Below are positions 1 through 8,799 of a stretch of DNA of 64,000 bases, one piece after another. This DNA is from Lantana camara (lineage: Eukaryota > Streptophyta > Magnoliopsida > Lamiales > Verbenaceae), in the NCBI GenBank assembly GCA_037501455.1, contig CM074863.1, forward strand, positions 14,442,001-14,506,000, read 5' to 3'. The first letter of the stretch is position 1, and every line of letters starts with the position of its first letter. The position numbers and the translations under genes were made by a program. The notes under the pieces were generated by a model that was not told where the DNA came from, searched no databases, and was given only the letters and a program-made list of their open reading frames with translations.

Positions 1-680
1 TATAATTTAATAAATGGAGTTATTTAAATAATTAAACATGGGCTAAAGCGAGAAAGCCCATTGATGGAATAGCAGGCCCACAGGCCACCTGAAAAGTCAG
101 CCCAACTGGATATATCATATTCATACAAATACAATTTGTTGCGTTTCATCGAGTAGAATGGAAAATGGACACAAACATGTGGGTTGGCTTGTATTGCATT
201 TCACATTTCACGGCTACTTTTCCAGTATATCTCTCAAGGTTATATAAATTAGAAAAATGAAAACTTTGAAACCTAGAAAATAGTACAGGTTTATTAGCTT
301 ATGTGATTAAACTATAATATCAATTTGAAACATTTTATGACTTAAATATTCATTGAATAACATAAAAAGATCATTTAGGGTGGTTGTTTGCATCGGGGGA
401 GAGAGGAGAAAAAACATATATGGTGACGCTTAATTGGTAAAGGTCAGAAATGAATTTCGGGTAGGTAGTTCGAGGGTCACAAAGACGGACATTTTCTAAT
501 ACTAGTGTGAACACAAAATTACTTTACAAAAGTAGTGTACTTCGAAAACACTTTATAAAATTGGTGTTATACGCTATTGGCATAAGCGGAACTCCAAAAA
601 CCATGACACATTGGATTTTTTCTTACAAATCAATACAATAACTTTTGAATATTATACTTTGACCCACAATACTTTTCAAA
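1..680. other. left flank of the viral insertion, no gene seen
   Basis: AT-rich sequence without a credible coding frame. The exact host-virus junction is not visible. The last 100 bases resemble the A-rich viral leader style, but there is no tRNA primer site like the one at 8041, so the viral copy probably starts inside the region after that site. Confidence 0.4.
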
Positions 681-863
681 ATGAAAAGATATAATGAATA
701 TTTGACAGACTTATACGCCGAACATAATTATCATAAAAAATCATACTTAGTGGCAAAAAATAATGGACACTGGTATATAACAAGATATCATGAATATTGG
801 GCAGAATATTATCAAGAAAAAATACAAAAAACTATTTCAATACTAAAAAGATTTAGAAAATGA
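681..863 (+). CDS. small viral ORF, 60 aa, left block
   Basis: A short, Lys/Tyr/Asn-rich hydrophilic ORF of unknown function just before another small ORF. It begins Met-x-x-Tyr-Asn, as does the 63-aa ORF at 8100, and both contain an AKN(N/E)G stretch near the middle, so the two may be diverged copies of one gene. By position it matches the small non-conserved ORFs (Ib/A type) between the movement and coat protein genes of soymoviruses. It could be a truncated reading frame rather than a complete gene. Confidence 0.5.
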   Translation: MKRYNEYLTDLYAEHNYHKKSYLVAKNNGHWYITRYHEYWAEYYQEKIQKTISILKRFRK

Positions 864-873
864 ATGGATAAAA

Positions 874-1200
874 ATGGATCAATATAATAAACAGTTAAAA
901 CGAACGGAACTAAGATTAATACGGAGCATAATAAAACAAGAAACTCTAGTTTTAAACTCAATAACTAATCCAACAAACTACAAAATACAAGAAGAAATTC
1001 TTAATAGCAGGAAACGAAGAGAAAGACAACTAATAAAAAATGAAATATACACTTCAGTTAATTTAATAAGATTAGAAAAATATATGAAATGGTTAAAACA
1101 ACATAATAAACAGACAGAAGAATTTAGAGAACAAACTGAAAATACACTAAAATGGTGCAAGAGACTAAGAACTAAAATAAATATACTTTCATCAGCATGA
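874..1200 (+). CDS. small viral ORF, 108 aa, left block
   Basis: Basic, strongly helical ORF rich in Lys, Gln, Asn and Arg, without a recognised domain. It ends in ATGA overlapping the next start at 1197, the layout expected for reinitiation on a polycistronic viral RNA. It starts M-D-Q-Y-N, compared with M-E-R-F-N for the 73-aa ORF at 8291. It could correspond to soymovirus ORF II/B. The function is not known from the sequence. Confidence 0.5.
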   Translation: MDQYNKQLKRTELRLIRSIIKQETLVLNSITNPTNYKIQEEILNSRKRRERQLIKNEIYTSVNLIRLEKYMKWLKQHNKQTEEFREQTENTLKWCKRLRTKINILSSA

Positions 1201-1744
1201 GTTTTACACAAGAATTACAAAAATTTGTAGAAACATTAAACGAACAAGTACAATCCCTAAATAATACAGTACAAACATTAACTGAACAATTAATAAATAC
1301 TAATGAAAAAATGTCACAATTAGAAGATACTATAAACAATATAAATAAAAATCAAGAAATTGAATCATATTATAAAATTGACCAAAACATTTTCTCTTGT
1401 CATCAGGAGGGGGGAGAATATCCACATTTATTTCACACTACTACAAACCCACAATTAAACACCATTATAAAAAACAAAATGTTATAAATGAAATAGATAA
1501 TACTCAAGAAATTTTAGATAAACTTCTACGAGAAATTAAAGGAAAACAAGTGGAAAACCAAATTGGTACATCTGAAGAAAAACAAATAATACTTCCTATG
1601 TCAAACTGTCAAGAATTATTAAAACAACTCAAGGAGGTGATTATACGAAAAGAATATTCTAGACATATAACTATTGCTGATCTAGAAACATATTTTGGAA
1701 ACAAAAATCTCAAACCTTTTCAAATAGAAGCTCCACGTTTATAA
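1197..1744 (+). pseudogene. coiled-coil viral ORF (ORF III / virion-associated type), split between two frames
   Basis: The first part (1197-1487) is a 96-codon frame whose first 55 residues are a clear coiled coil: heptads of Leu/Val with Gln, Asn and Glu, including LNNTVQTL. The second part (1397-1744) is open in the -1 frame with no ATG near its start and runs to TAA at 1742-1744, overlapping the coat protein start by one base. Together they cover about 180 codons, the place and size expected for the virion-associated protein of caulimovirids, which binds virions through a coiled coil. The frames overlap around a run of six G at 1408-1413. Either a one-base indel has broken the gene or a -1 shift occurs there; an indel is the simpler reading in an old integrated copy. 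Confidence 0.55.
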
Positions 1745-3213
1745 TGGAATCTTTTGATTTAGAAGAAAAAATTGCAGAATTAAACAATTTATTAGAATCA
1801 TTAAAAATAGTTGATGAAGAAAATAAACAAACTCATACATTAGAAGCTATAAAACCGGAAGTAGAAAATGAAGAAGTAATATACGGATATGAGTCATCAG
1901 AAGACGATGTGTTAGGAATGGAACACGATTTAAAACGAGAAAAAAATAAGAAAGATATTCCAGAAGCAAGTAATACAAAAAAGGAAGAAGAAATTAAATG
2001 GGAAGCTTATCAAGAAGATAAATATTCTAATCCTCTAAAAAATTCAAACATACAATACAATTTTAAAAAGGGATATATTCCAAATAAAAAGGGAAGATGG
2101 TCTAAAATACCTGAACAATATATACCTACAAAGGGAATACTAGGAGTCGATGGAATATTAAATTTAGATTGTGTAACAAACAAATCAACACTTATTACCG
2201 AATGGGCACATAAACTAGGATTAATTATAGAAACCGAAGATAGATTAAGACTAGGAATTTTTAAAACAATATTTAATTTTGTACAATATAAAACAACAGG
2301 AAACGTAACACATTACTTAGCCTCATTATCAGAAGAACAGAAAACACTCTTGATAGGAGGAGATTCTATAGATACTTTTTGGAACATAGTTGCAAAAATA
2401 TATTCGGAATTCGTTGGAATACCTATACAAGATTCAGGACTCTTCGTAAATAAAAGAGAACAAGATAGAGCAGCATATCATCTTGCTAATACACAAATAT
2501 TAGACATGTGCGCTATAGAACACTTTAACTGTGAATACAATATGTATTACTATGATTTATCCAAAGAAAACAGAGAAAAATATCTATCATTATATTTCAA
2601 TAAATTACCTTATCCAGTTGGCCAAATAATATATGCGGAATTTAAGAAACAAGTAAATGAAGGATTCGTTTCAGAGACACTAGGAGGAGCGCAAACTGTA
2701 GTAGAACAATTTTTAGGAGACAAATGTTATGAAAGAGACTTACACAATGCAGTAAAAAACAAAGTCACGATATGTTGTGAGGGAAATCCTTTAGTACCTC
2801 AACAATACGGAGAAAGTCCATACATAATTCGACCAAACAAAAAAAGAAAATACAAAAGAAAAGATAAAAGATACAGATGGAGAAAGAAACCTAAAAGATG
2901 GATTGATAATAATAAACATAAATTTCAAAAAAGAAGAAGACGTTTCTTTAAAAATGAAGAATATAAACCAAAACAAAAATACTGTCCGGAAGGAAAGAAA
3001 AAATGCCAATGCTGGCTTTGCCACGAAGAAGGACACTATGCAAGAGAATGCCCCAAACAACAAAAACAATCTGGAAAAAGATTACATATACTTCAAGTAG
3101 CCCAAACATACAATCTAGAACCAATAGAAGAAGACTATTCTGATTTAGAAAACATATTTGAAATAGAAACAGTTACAGAATCAGAAAGTGAATATAGTTC
3201 TGATGATTTTTAA
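1744..3213 (+). CDS. caulimovirid coat protein (ORF IV type), 489 aa
   Basis: Capsid protein that packages the viral RNA/DNA. The layout is typical: an acidic N-terminus (about residues 1-95), a core of about 100-350, a Lys/Arg-rich stretch (about 365-415), and a CCHC zinc knuckle with Cys423, Cys426, His431 and Cys436. An acidic tail follows, ending in Glu/Ser/Asp-rich residues. Acidic ends flanking a basic region and knuckle are characteristic of caulimovirid coat proteins. The start is fixed by the TAATG overlap with the preceding frame, and the stop directly abuts the polymerase ATG. The frame is fully open over 1.47 kb. A retrotransposon Gag also carries a knuckle, but the neighbours exclude it. 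Confidence 0.88.
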   Translation: MESFDLEEKIAELNNLLESLKIVDEENKQTHTLEAIKPEVENEEVIYGYESSEDDVLGMEHDLKREKNKKDIPEASNTKKEEEIKWEAYQEDKYSNPLKNSNIQYNFKKGYIPNKKGRWSKIPEQYIPTKGILGVDGILNLDCVTNKSTLITEWAHKLGLIIETEDRLRLGIFKTIFNFVQYKTTGNVTHYLASLSEEQKTLLIGGDSIDTFWNIVAKIYSEFVGIPIQDSGLFVNKREQDRAAYHLANTQILDMCAIEHFNCEYNMYYYDLSKENREKYLSLYFNKLPYPVGQIIYAEFKKQVNEGFVSETLGGAQTVVEQFLGDKCYERDLHNAVKNKVTICCEGNPLVPQQYGESPYIIRPNKKRKYKRKDKRYRWRKKPKRWIDNNKHKFQKRRRRFFKNEEYKPKQKYCPEGKKKCQCWLCHEEGHYARECPKQQKQSGKRLHILQVAQTYNLEPIEEDYSDLENIFEIETVTESESEYSSDDF

Positions 3214-5166
3214 ATGAAAAACTCTAACGCTACATTCATAGAAGTAGAAATAAAGAATAAAACAATTAAAGCATTTATAGACACAGGAGCAAGTTTATGC
3301 TTTGCTTCACCAGCTCTTACGATATTTAAATGGAAAAAACTTAAACAACCATTAAAAATAATGATAGCAGATGCAAGTCATTATTACATATGGTACGCTA
3401 CATACTTAGAAAAAGCTTGGATACAGGGGTATTGTTTTACTATACCATCTATATACAGACACGAAACAGGATTACCATTTATCCTAGGAAACAACTTTTT
3501 GAAATTATATAGACCTTTTTGTCAAGATTTAAAATACATCACGTTAAAATCACCTGTTAATGAAAAACTATCTCAAAAGAGTGAAACTGTTGAAATACCT
3601 ATAGTAAAGATTGAAGACATAAGTAATCTCATAGACAAAATAGATTATTTAATCAATCATGAATTAATATGTTTCATAAAAACAAATATTGAAAAGGAAA
3701 TAGAAGAAATTCTAGATTCTATCACCAGTGAAGATCCTTTAGATAAAGATAAGAACAATAATCATATGATAGTTGAAATTAAACTTAAAAATCCTTTAGA
3801 CGAAGTAAATGTAAAAAATAATATACCTTATTCTAAACAAGATATTGACGAATTTAAAGAAGAATGTAAACAAATTTTGGAAAAAGGATTAATTTCTGAA
3901 AGCAAAAGTCCACACGCCACACCTGCATTTTATGTAGAAAATAAGAATGAAATAAAACGAGGAAAACGACGAATGGTTATAAATTATAAAGAATTAAATG
4001 AAAAAACTGTTGGAGATGCAAATAAACTTCCTAGAATTGATTATATCAAAGATAGGTTAAAAGGAAAAACTTGGTTCAGTACACTAGATGCTAAATCAGG
4101 ATACTGGCAATTAAGATTGCATGAAAATACAAAACCTCTAACAGCTTTTACATGCCCTCCACAAAAACACTACCAATGGAATGTCTTACCATTTGGTTTG
4201 AAACAAGCACCTGGAATATACCAAAGATTTATGGATAAAAACCTTGAAGGTTTAGAAGACATTTGTCTTGCTTACATTGATGATATTATCATCTTTAGTA
4301 ATCAAGATAAAGAAGATCATTTGAAAAAACTAAAAATAGTTTTGAAACGATACAAAGACAAAGGACTAATTCTTTCCAAAAAGAAAGCAGACTTATGTAA
4401 ACAAAAAATTGATTTTCTTGGAAATACTTTTGATTCACAAGGAAACATAGTTCTTCAAGATAATATTTTTAAAAAATTAAACGATTTTCCAGATCAAATT
4501 ACTGATCGAAAACAATTACAAAGATTTCTTGGATGTTTAAACTATATTTCTGATCAAGGATTCATAAAGAACCTTGCTAAAGAAAGAACACAATTACAAA
4601 AGAAACTTTCTGAAAAAATACAATGGAATTGGCGAATTGATGATTCGATACAAGTACAAAAAATAAAACAGTATTGCGAAACATTGCCTGTTTTATATAA
4701 TCCAAAGGAAAATGATTTTATTATCATTGAGACAGATGCTTCAAATGATACATGGTCTGGTTGCATGCTTGCAATACCGGCCGAAAAAATGAATACAAAC
4801 GACCTCGAGGGTCATATGAATACACGAACCAAAAAGGTTCGCGAGATTACACAACTCTGTAAATACATATCTGGGACATTTACAGAAACCCAGAAAAACT
4901 ATACAGTTCATGAAAAAGAGACACTTGCATGTCTAAAGATACTTCGGAAATGGAAACTCGAGCTTTTACCTCGAGAATTCGAACTTCGAACAGACTCAAA
5001 ATACCTAACAAACTTCTACAGGTACACACTTCGAGACAACTATAATCAAGGAAGATTGATACGTTGGCAGCTCGAGATAAAAAGATACCAGTTTCACATC
5101 GTATACATAAAATCAGAAGAGAACGCCCTTGCAGATACACTCACACGAGAATGGAGGCCGCGATAA
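3214..5166 (+). CDS. caulimovirid polymerase: aspartic protease, reverse transcriptase, RNase H (650 aa)
   Basis: Polyprotein that matures itself and copies the pregenomic RNA into DNA. The aspartic protease has its DTGAS site at residues 23-27. The reverse transcriptase shows the expected motif order: RRMVINYKELN, FSTLDAKSGYWQL, LPFGLKQAPG and the catalytic YIDD at 354-357. The RNase H domain starts with the ETDAS acidic residue (Asp508), followed by VHEKETLACL, LRTDSKYL and ALADTLTRE near the C-terminus. No integrase follows, as usual for a pararetrovirus. Length and order fit caulimovirus/soymovirus ORF V. The frame is completely open and all visible catalytic residues are kept, so this copy is relatively young or constrained. 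It overlaps the start of the next ORF (ATG at 5151). Confidence 0.93.
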   Translation: MKNSNATFIEVEIKNKTIKAFIDTGASLCFASPALTIFKWKKLKQPLKIMIADASHYYIWYATYLEKAWIQGYCFTIPSIYRHETGLPFILGNNFLKLYRPFCQDLKYITLKSPVNEKLSQKSETVEIPIVKIEDISNLIDKIDYLINHELICFIKTNIEKEIEEILDSITSEDPLDKDKNNNHMIVEIKLKNPLDEVNVKNNIPYSKQDIDEFKEECKQILEKGLISESKSPHATPAFYVENKNEIKRGKRRMVINYKELNEKTVGDANKLPRIDYIKDRLKGKTWFSTLDAKSGYWQLRLHENTKPLTAFTCPPQKHYQWNVLPFGLKQAPGIYQRFMDKNLEGLEDICLAYIDDIIIFSNQDKEDHLKKLKIVLKRYKDKGLILSKKKADLCKQKIDFLGNTFDSQGNIVLQDNIFKKLNDFPDQITDRKQLQRFLGCLNYISDQGFIKNLAKERTQLQKKLSEKIQWNWRIDDSIQVQKIKQYCETLPVLYNPKENDFIIIETDASNDTWSGCMLAIPAEKMNTNDLEGHMNTRTKKVREITQLCKYISGTFTETQKNYTVHEKETLACLKILRKWKLELLPREFELRTDSKYLTNFYRYTLRDNYNQGRLIRWQLEIKRYQFHIVYIKSEENALADTLTREWRPR

Positions 5167-6542
5167 CCTTGATGAAACAAAACATTGAAACAATTGATCG
5201 TGAGATACAACAATTCACGAAGGCTAAATATTTGGAAATACAAAGATTCACAGAATCCAAGATGACACAACGTCAAGAAATTCTTGCTGCATTACACGCT
5301 GTTCAACAAGCAGCCGGACTTCCACCATCAGAGTTCCCAGCAAGCGTGGTGGATCCATCATCCAAAACATTCACAAAATCAAAAACATTTCCACAAATAG
5401 CAGCAGAAGGGAATACTTCATCATCAGCAGCCATACAAAACAATGAAGATGAAAGAAAACAAATTAAACAATGATATGTTATATTCAGCGGTTCAAGCCG
5501 AGGAATATATGATCAATGGTCAAAAGCCAATGTTCATATACAAGGAAACCCAGCTATATCATACAAAACATACAACAGTCTTTCAGAAGCCAAACAAGCC
5601 TTTGAAGAAACAAAAACCTACAAAAACTCCCTTCAAACCACTCCAACACTCCAAGCCCAAAACAGTTTTAAAGAAAAAATGAGAGTCCTTGGAAATATAC
5701 CCACGGTAAACCCAATGGACCGTGTTCAAACATCAGCCCAAAAAGAAGCTCAAATACAACCCTCAAAAGAAAAATTTGACAATCTTTTGAAATCCATTTT
5801 TGAATACAACCCAGAAACAGATAAAAACAACCTTTTCTGGTACCCAGTAAACAGAAACGGCCCAAAAGTCGTTATATTTGAACAAGCAGACCCAGACTTG
5901 ATATACCAATTCTTTATACATGGATTTCTTGACACCCTATACTTCAAAAATCCAAACTGTTTTCGAAAATTCAGCCCAAAACTAATGTCGACACTTCAAG
6001 ACTATGCTAGACGAGTCTCAAAAGGAAACATGGATAAAGAAATAGTCTTCAAATCTACACTTTCGTACCCTTTCTTCAACAAAGAAGGAGTATCAGTATA
6101 CTCTCATGGAATTATCAAACTGATAGTTTCAAATGGAGAATACCCCTGCATTGATACAAAGAAGACACTTGATGACATAAATGAGATAGTTGCAAAACAA
6201 CTAAATCAAATATTTTATGCATCACAGGAGATAAACAAAGACAGTAATGTCAAAATAAACTATAAATCCAATTATCATCTGATATATGGATCCTCGAGAT
6301 ACACAATTCCACCGTTACAGCTAAAAACGTTGGAAAACTTTGAGAAAACTTTTATCAAGATTGAAGAACACAGCCTGAAGACACTTCCTAAGGAAATCAA
6401 GCTCATTTTCTGCGAATACAATGAAATAATTGATGAACACAACTGTGCAATGTGCCAAGACAAACCAGAAGACAAGGCTGAAGAAACATGGTCCCATAAT
6501 TCAAACGAGTCAATAAAGGAAGACACTGTTACTGAAGAGTAA
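5151..6542 (+). pseudogene. viroplasmin / translational transactivator (ORF VI type) with one internal stop
   Basis: One 464-codon frame runs from ATG 5151 to TAA 6540-6542, interrupted only by TGA at 5472-5474. Directly after the stop comes a viroplasmin (RNase H1 N-terminal-like) segment with FSGSSRGIYDQW and SYKTYNSLSEAKQAF, the fold that marks ORF VI of caulimoviruses and soymoviruses. The part before the stop is a hydrophilic N-terminal region of about 107 residues. The part after it continues as a conserved globular domain, with the longest uninterrupted ORF from ATG 5679. ORF VI normally builds the inclusion body and allows reinitiation on the polycistronic RNA. The stop is a TGA where an Arg (CGA) codon is plausible, consistent with deamination of a methylated CpG. 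This copy would give only a short N-terminal piece. Confidence 0.82.
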
Positions 6543-6549
6543 TGTAAAC

Positions 6550-6566
6550 TGACGCATGCAATGACG
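6550..6566 (+). promoter_or_regulatory. as-1-like element
   Basis: Two TGACG motifs (6550-6554 and 6562-6566) separated by exactly seven bases. This is the arrangement of the as-1 element that binds TGA-class bZIP factors in caulimovirus promoters. It lies about 180-195 bases upstream of the TATA box. Confidence 0.7.
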
Positions 6567-6744
6567 TCAAACACTCAAGAAAATACGTATGCAATGACGA
6601 ACACACCTCAATAATGCAGACTTTATGTCTTTGTCTGCTTTTTAGGTGCAGTTGTTGAGCACCATTACTATATTTTACTTTAAGTCTTTTACTTTTTTGA
6701 CTTTTTGTAAATGAAAACGCGTCTGTAACAGTGAGTCGAGTGCC

Positions 6745-6752
6745 TATATATT
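6745..6752 (+). promoter_or_regulatory. viral TATA box
   Basis: TATATATT in a slightly more GC-rich setting (GTGCC before, GGCC after), downstream of the as-1-like element and upstream of a leader. It is the best TATA candidate in the viral intergenic region. Confidence 0.7.
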
Positions 6753-7067
6753 GGCCTCAATGTCGTATGTAATATTCAGACTTTAATAGAAAGAAAAAGA
6801 TCATGTGTTGATCAAAAACTCTCTGAGTTTTAAGCCTTTGAGCTTTTCTTTTCTGTTGGCCTCACGCCTGAATAGCAGAACCATACACAAAACAACCATA
6901 CACAACCAAACAATTCTCATACCAAAATCAAACATATACTTTGATGAAAGATAAACAGGTAACATGGAGTGCATGAAGACAGTAGATATGAATACACAAA
7001 CAGGTAAACAATACAAACTTCGTTCTGAAATCGTTATTTATATTTTTGTATACTAGAAATTATATAC

Positions 7068-8033
7068 ATGGAAACTAGTTTAATAGATCAGATTGAACAT
7101 TTTGAAACAACTGAAGAATACGGATATTTTTGTCAAGACATTGTTATAGACAATAAAAAATTAAACAAAGTTAGAAGAAAAGAGTTAAACTTAATTGATG
7201 GACAAGATATGAAAACAGATTTGAAAACAAAGTTGAGTAGAAAAAACATTATATTATATGAAAAATTTACATGTGAAACACCTATTGAAATTTCTACGAC
7301 AAAAGGAACACATGCTATTTCGTTGATAAACAAAGCTGATATAATCCAGAAAATTAAAAAAGCAAAATATACACCTAGTGAAATAGGATATATACATATT
7401 TCTACAATACAGATACTAATTAAAAGTACATTTGCTGAAGGAATAAACTCACCCATAAAACTAGCTATATGTGATGACAGAATTATGAACATAAAGGATA
7501 AAATACTTGGAATAGTTGAAGGAAACCTTGCCTATACTAAACTACTTTTTAATGTAGCTTTACACTATGCTATACCACTTGTAACAGAAAAACTAGATAA
7601 ATCTTTAAACATTGCTTATAAATTCGAAAGACAAGATTTAATGGAAACAAACGACTATCCATTTTCAATAACATACACTATTGGATATGCTCTGACAAAC
7701 AGCCATCATAGTATACAATTTAAAAACACAGATAAGATATATATGGAAGATATTTTTCGAGAAGTTTCTCGTATAAAATATATACCAAAGACACCTATTG
7801 TACAACACGTTAATACTAATGTTTTTCAAAACAAAACTCCTAAACTTTTGAAAAGTAAAAGTACATGTTATACATATCTACCACCAAATCAAAGAACTAA
7901 TGAAACTAGTACACGGGCCTCTATTAAAAACATTAAAGAAGAGGGATCTTCTAATGAAATAACTGAAAACGAATTCACACAATTAGCCGATCAAATGGCT
8001 AAATTAACTACAACTATAAAGGAAACACTCTGA
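7068..8033 (+). CDS. viral movement protein (30K superfamily), 321 aa
   Basis: Cell-to-cell movement protein that modifies plasmodesmata. The central part has the caulimovirid 30K signature: the stretch IHISTIQILIKSTF, then a Gly-Ile and the conserved Asp pair of AICDDRI at about residue 140. A beta-rich core follows and a variable hydrophilic C-terminus ends in a short heptad-like helix (LADQMAKLTTTIKETL), which in caulimoviruses contacts the virion-associated protein. The frame is open for the full length. It is the first gene behind the promoter and is followed within eight bases by the tRNA primer site. Length fits ORF I/Ia proteins. Confidence 0.87.
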   Translation: METSLIDQIEHFETTEEYGYFCQDIVIDNKKLNKVRRKELNLIDGQDMKTDLKTKLSRKNIILYEKFTCETPIEISTTKGTHAISLINKADIIQKIKKAKYTPSEIGYIHISTIQILIKSTFAEGINSPIKLAICDDRIMNIKDKILGIVEGNLAYTKLLFNVALHYAIPLVTEKLDKSLNIAYKFERQDLMETNDYPFSITYTIGYALTNSHHSIQFKNTDKIYMEDIFREVSRIKYIPKTPIVQHVNTNVFQNKTPKLLKSKSTCYTYLPPNQRTNETSTRASIKNIKEEGSSNEITENEFTQLADQMAKLTTTIKETL

Positions 8034-8040
8034 TCCTTTC

Positions 8041-8053
8041 TGGTATCAGAGCC
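8041..8053 (+). other. primer binding site for initiator-Met tRNA
   Basis: TGGTATCAGAGCC, complementary to the 3' end of plant initiator-methionine tRNA, which primes minus-strand DNA synthesis in caulimovirids. It lies just after the movement protein stop, about 1.27 kb from the inferred RNA start. Most caulimovirids have it in the leader; a site after ORF Ia recalls soymoviruses. Confidence 0.85.
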
Positions 8054-8099
8054 CGTATACGATTCAAAACATTAATACTGAAAATCACAAATTTACAAT

Positions 8100-8291
8100 A
8101 TGTATGAATATAATAGACAAAAATTTTATAAAGACAATATAAAATCAATAAACGAAAGTTATGCTAAAGAAGTAAAACTTTACTTGAAAGCTAAAAACGA
8201 AGGTCGTAAAACAGACGAGACACAACATTTGAAAAACATTATTAGTTTAGAAAAATCAAAACAAATAGTTACACAATTAACTATAACATAA
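8100..8291 (+). CDS. small viral ORF, 63 aa, right block
   Basis: Short basic, helical ORF starting 46 bases after the primer site and ending in TAATG overlapping the next ORF. It begins Met-x-x-Tyr-Asn and has an AKNEG stretch, as does the 60-aa ORF at 681. By position it fits soymovirus ORF Ib. No domain is recognised. Confidence 0.55.
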   Translation: MYEYNRQKFYKDNIKSINESYAKEVKLYLKAKNEGRKTDETQHLKNIISLEKSKQIVTQLTIT

Positions 8292-8512
8292 TGGAAAGAT
8301 TTAATTACAAAACAAGAATAACACGAGATATACGAGAATTAGAAGAACAAGTTATTATAGATGAATATCTTGTTAAAATGGCATACCATAATTTAAGACA
8401 CAATAAAGATTTATCACAACGAACTCAAGAGATAATGATAAAATCTGCAAACGAGGATTTAAAAAATACCAAAAGAAAAAGAGATACAGCATATCAAATG
8501 TCACACGCTTAA
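8291..8512 (+). CDS. small viral ORF, 73 aa, right block
   Basis: Charged helical ORF overlapping the preceding stop by one base (TAATG). It starts M-E-R-F-N and ends just before the next ATG. It parallels in order and start residues the 108-aa ORF at 874. Function unknown. Confidence 0.52.
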   Translation: MERFNYKTRITRDIRELEEQVIIDEYLVKMAYHNLRHNKDLSQRTQEIMIKSANEDLKNTKRKRDTAYQMSHA

Positions 8513-8514
8513 TC

Positions 8515-8799
8515 ATGAGTTATAAACCAAAAATAGAAATAGACACTATAACAGAAGAAAAAAAACAAGTAAAAGAAATTATGAAGGCTAAAAATATTAA
8601 ACAAATGGGAAAAAATTTGGAAACATCCTTACGAAAAGAGGAAATATATAAGAAAAATTATGAAAAAACAATAAATAAAAATATATTAAATAGAGATACA
8701 ATAATACAAGGTATAAAAGAAAAAGGAAAAATAATAAATCACATAAATAATAAATTCATAGAAAAAATACATGAAAGAGAAATTAATGGACCAAATTGA
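8515..8799 (+). CDS. small viral ORF, 94 aa, right block; last viral ORF
   Basis: Very Lys/Ile/Asn-rich ORF of 94 codons, mostly predicted helix, starting two bases after the previous stop. It could be the start of soymovirus-like ORF II. It has no clear match to the coiled-coil ORF at 1197 beyond position. Viral-looking sequence ends near 8800. Confidence 0.5.
   Translation: MSYKPKIEIDTITEEKKQVKEIMKAKNIKQMGKNLETSLRKEEIYKKNYEKTINKNILNRDTIIQGIKEKGKIINHINNKFIEKIHEREINGPN

Larger units (their letters stand above)
6543..7067 (+). promoter_or_regulatory. viral large intergenic region: promoter and RNA leader
   Basis: The only non-coding stretch inside the viral copy, between the transactivator and movement protein genes. 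It holds an as-1-like element, a third TGACG at 6595-6599 and a TATA box at 6745-6752. About 290 bases of leader then lead to the movement protein ATG. From the TATA spacing, transcription would start near 6775-6785. No canonical AATAAA was seen. Confidence 0.75.
600..8799 (+). mobile_element. endogenous pararetrovirus (Caulimoviridae, soymovirus/caulimovirus-like)
   Basis: About 8.2 kb of tightly packed, A-rich, same-strand ORFs in caulimovirid order. From left to right: small ORFs, coiled-coil ORF, coat protein, PR-RT-RH, viroplasmin, non-coding promoter, movement protein, tRNA primer site, small ORFs. ORFs abut or overlap by 1-4 bases (TAATG at 1742-1746, ATGA at 1197-1200, TAA/ATG at 3211-3216), typical of a polycistronic viral RNA. 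There is no integrase and no LTR, which excludes an LTR retrotransposon. Separate CP and Pol ORFs plus a viroplasmin argue against badnaviruses. A primer site downstream of the movement gene recalls soymoviruses (from memory of the genus). The order is permuted relative to the usual genome map, as expected for a circular genome opened at a random point. Outer limits are approximate. Confidence 0.88.

Noticed and set aside
978..1211. Minus-strand 77-codon frame across the small viral ORFs
   Set aside because: Shadow of the plus-strand viral ORFs; no domain and against the direction of all viral genes.
1744..5166. Zinc knuckle plus PR-RT-RH as a Ty3/gypsy retrotransposon
   Set aside because: No integrase and no LTRs; a viroplasmin and a 30K movement protein flank it, which fits a pararetrovirus.
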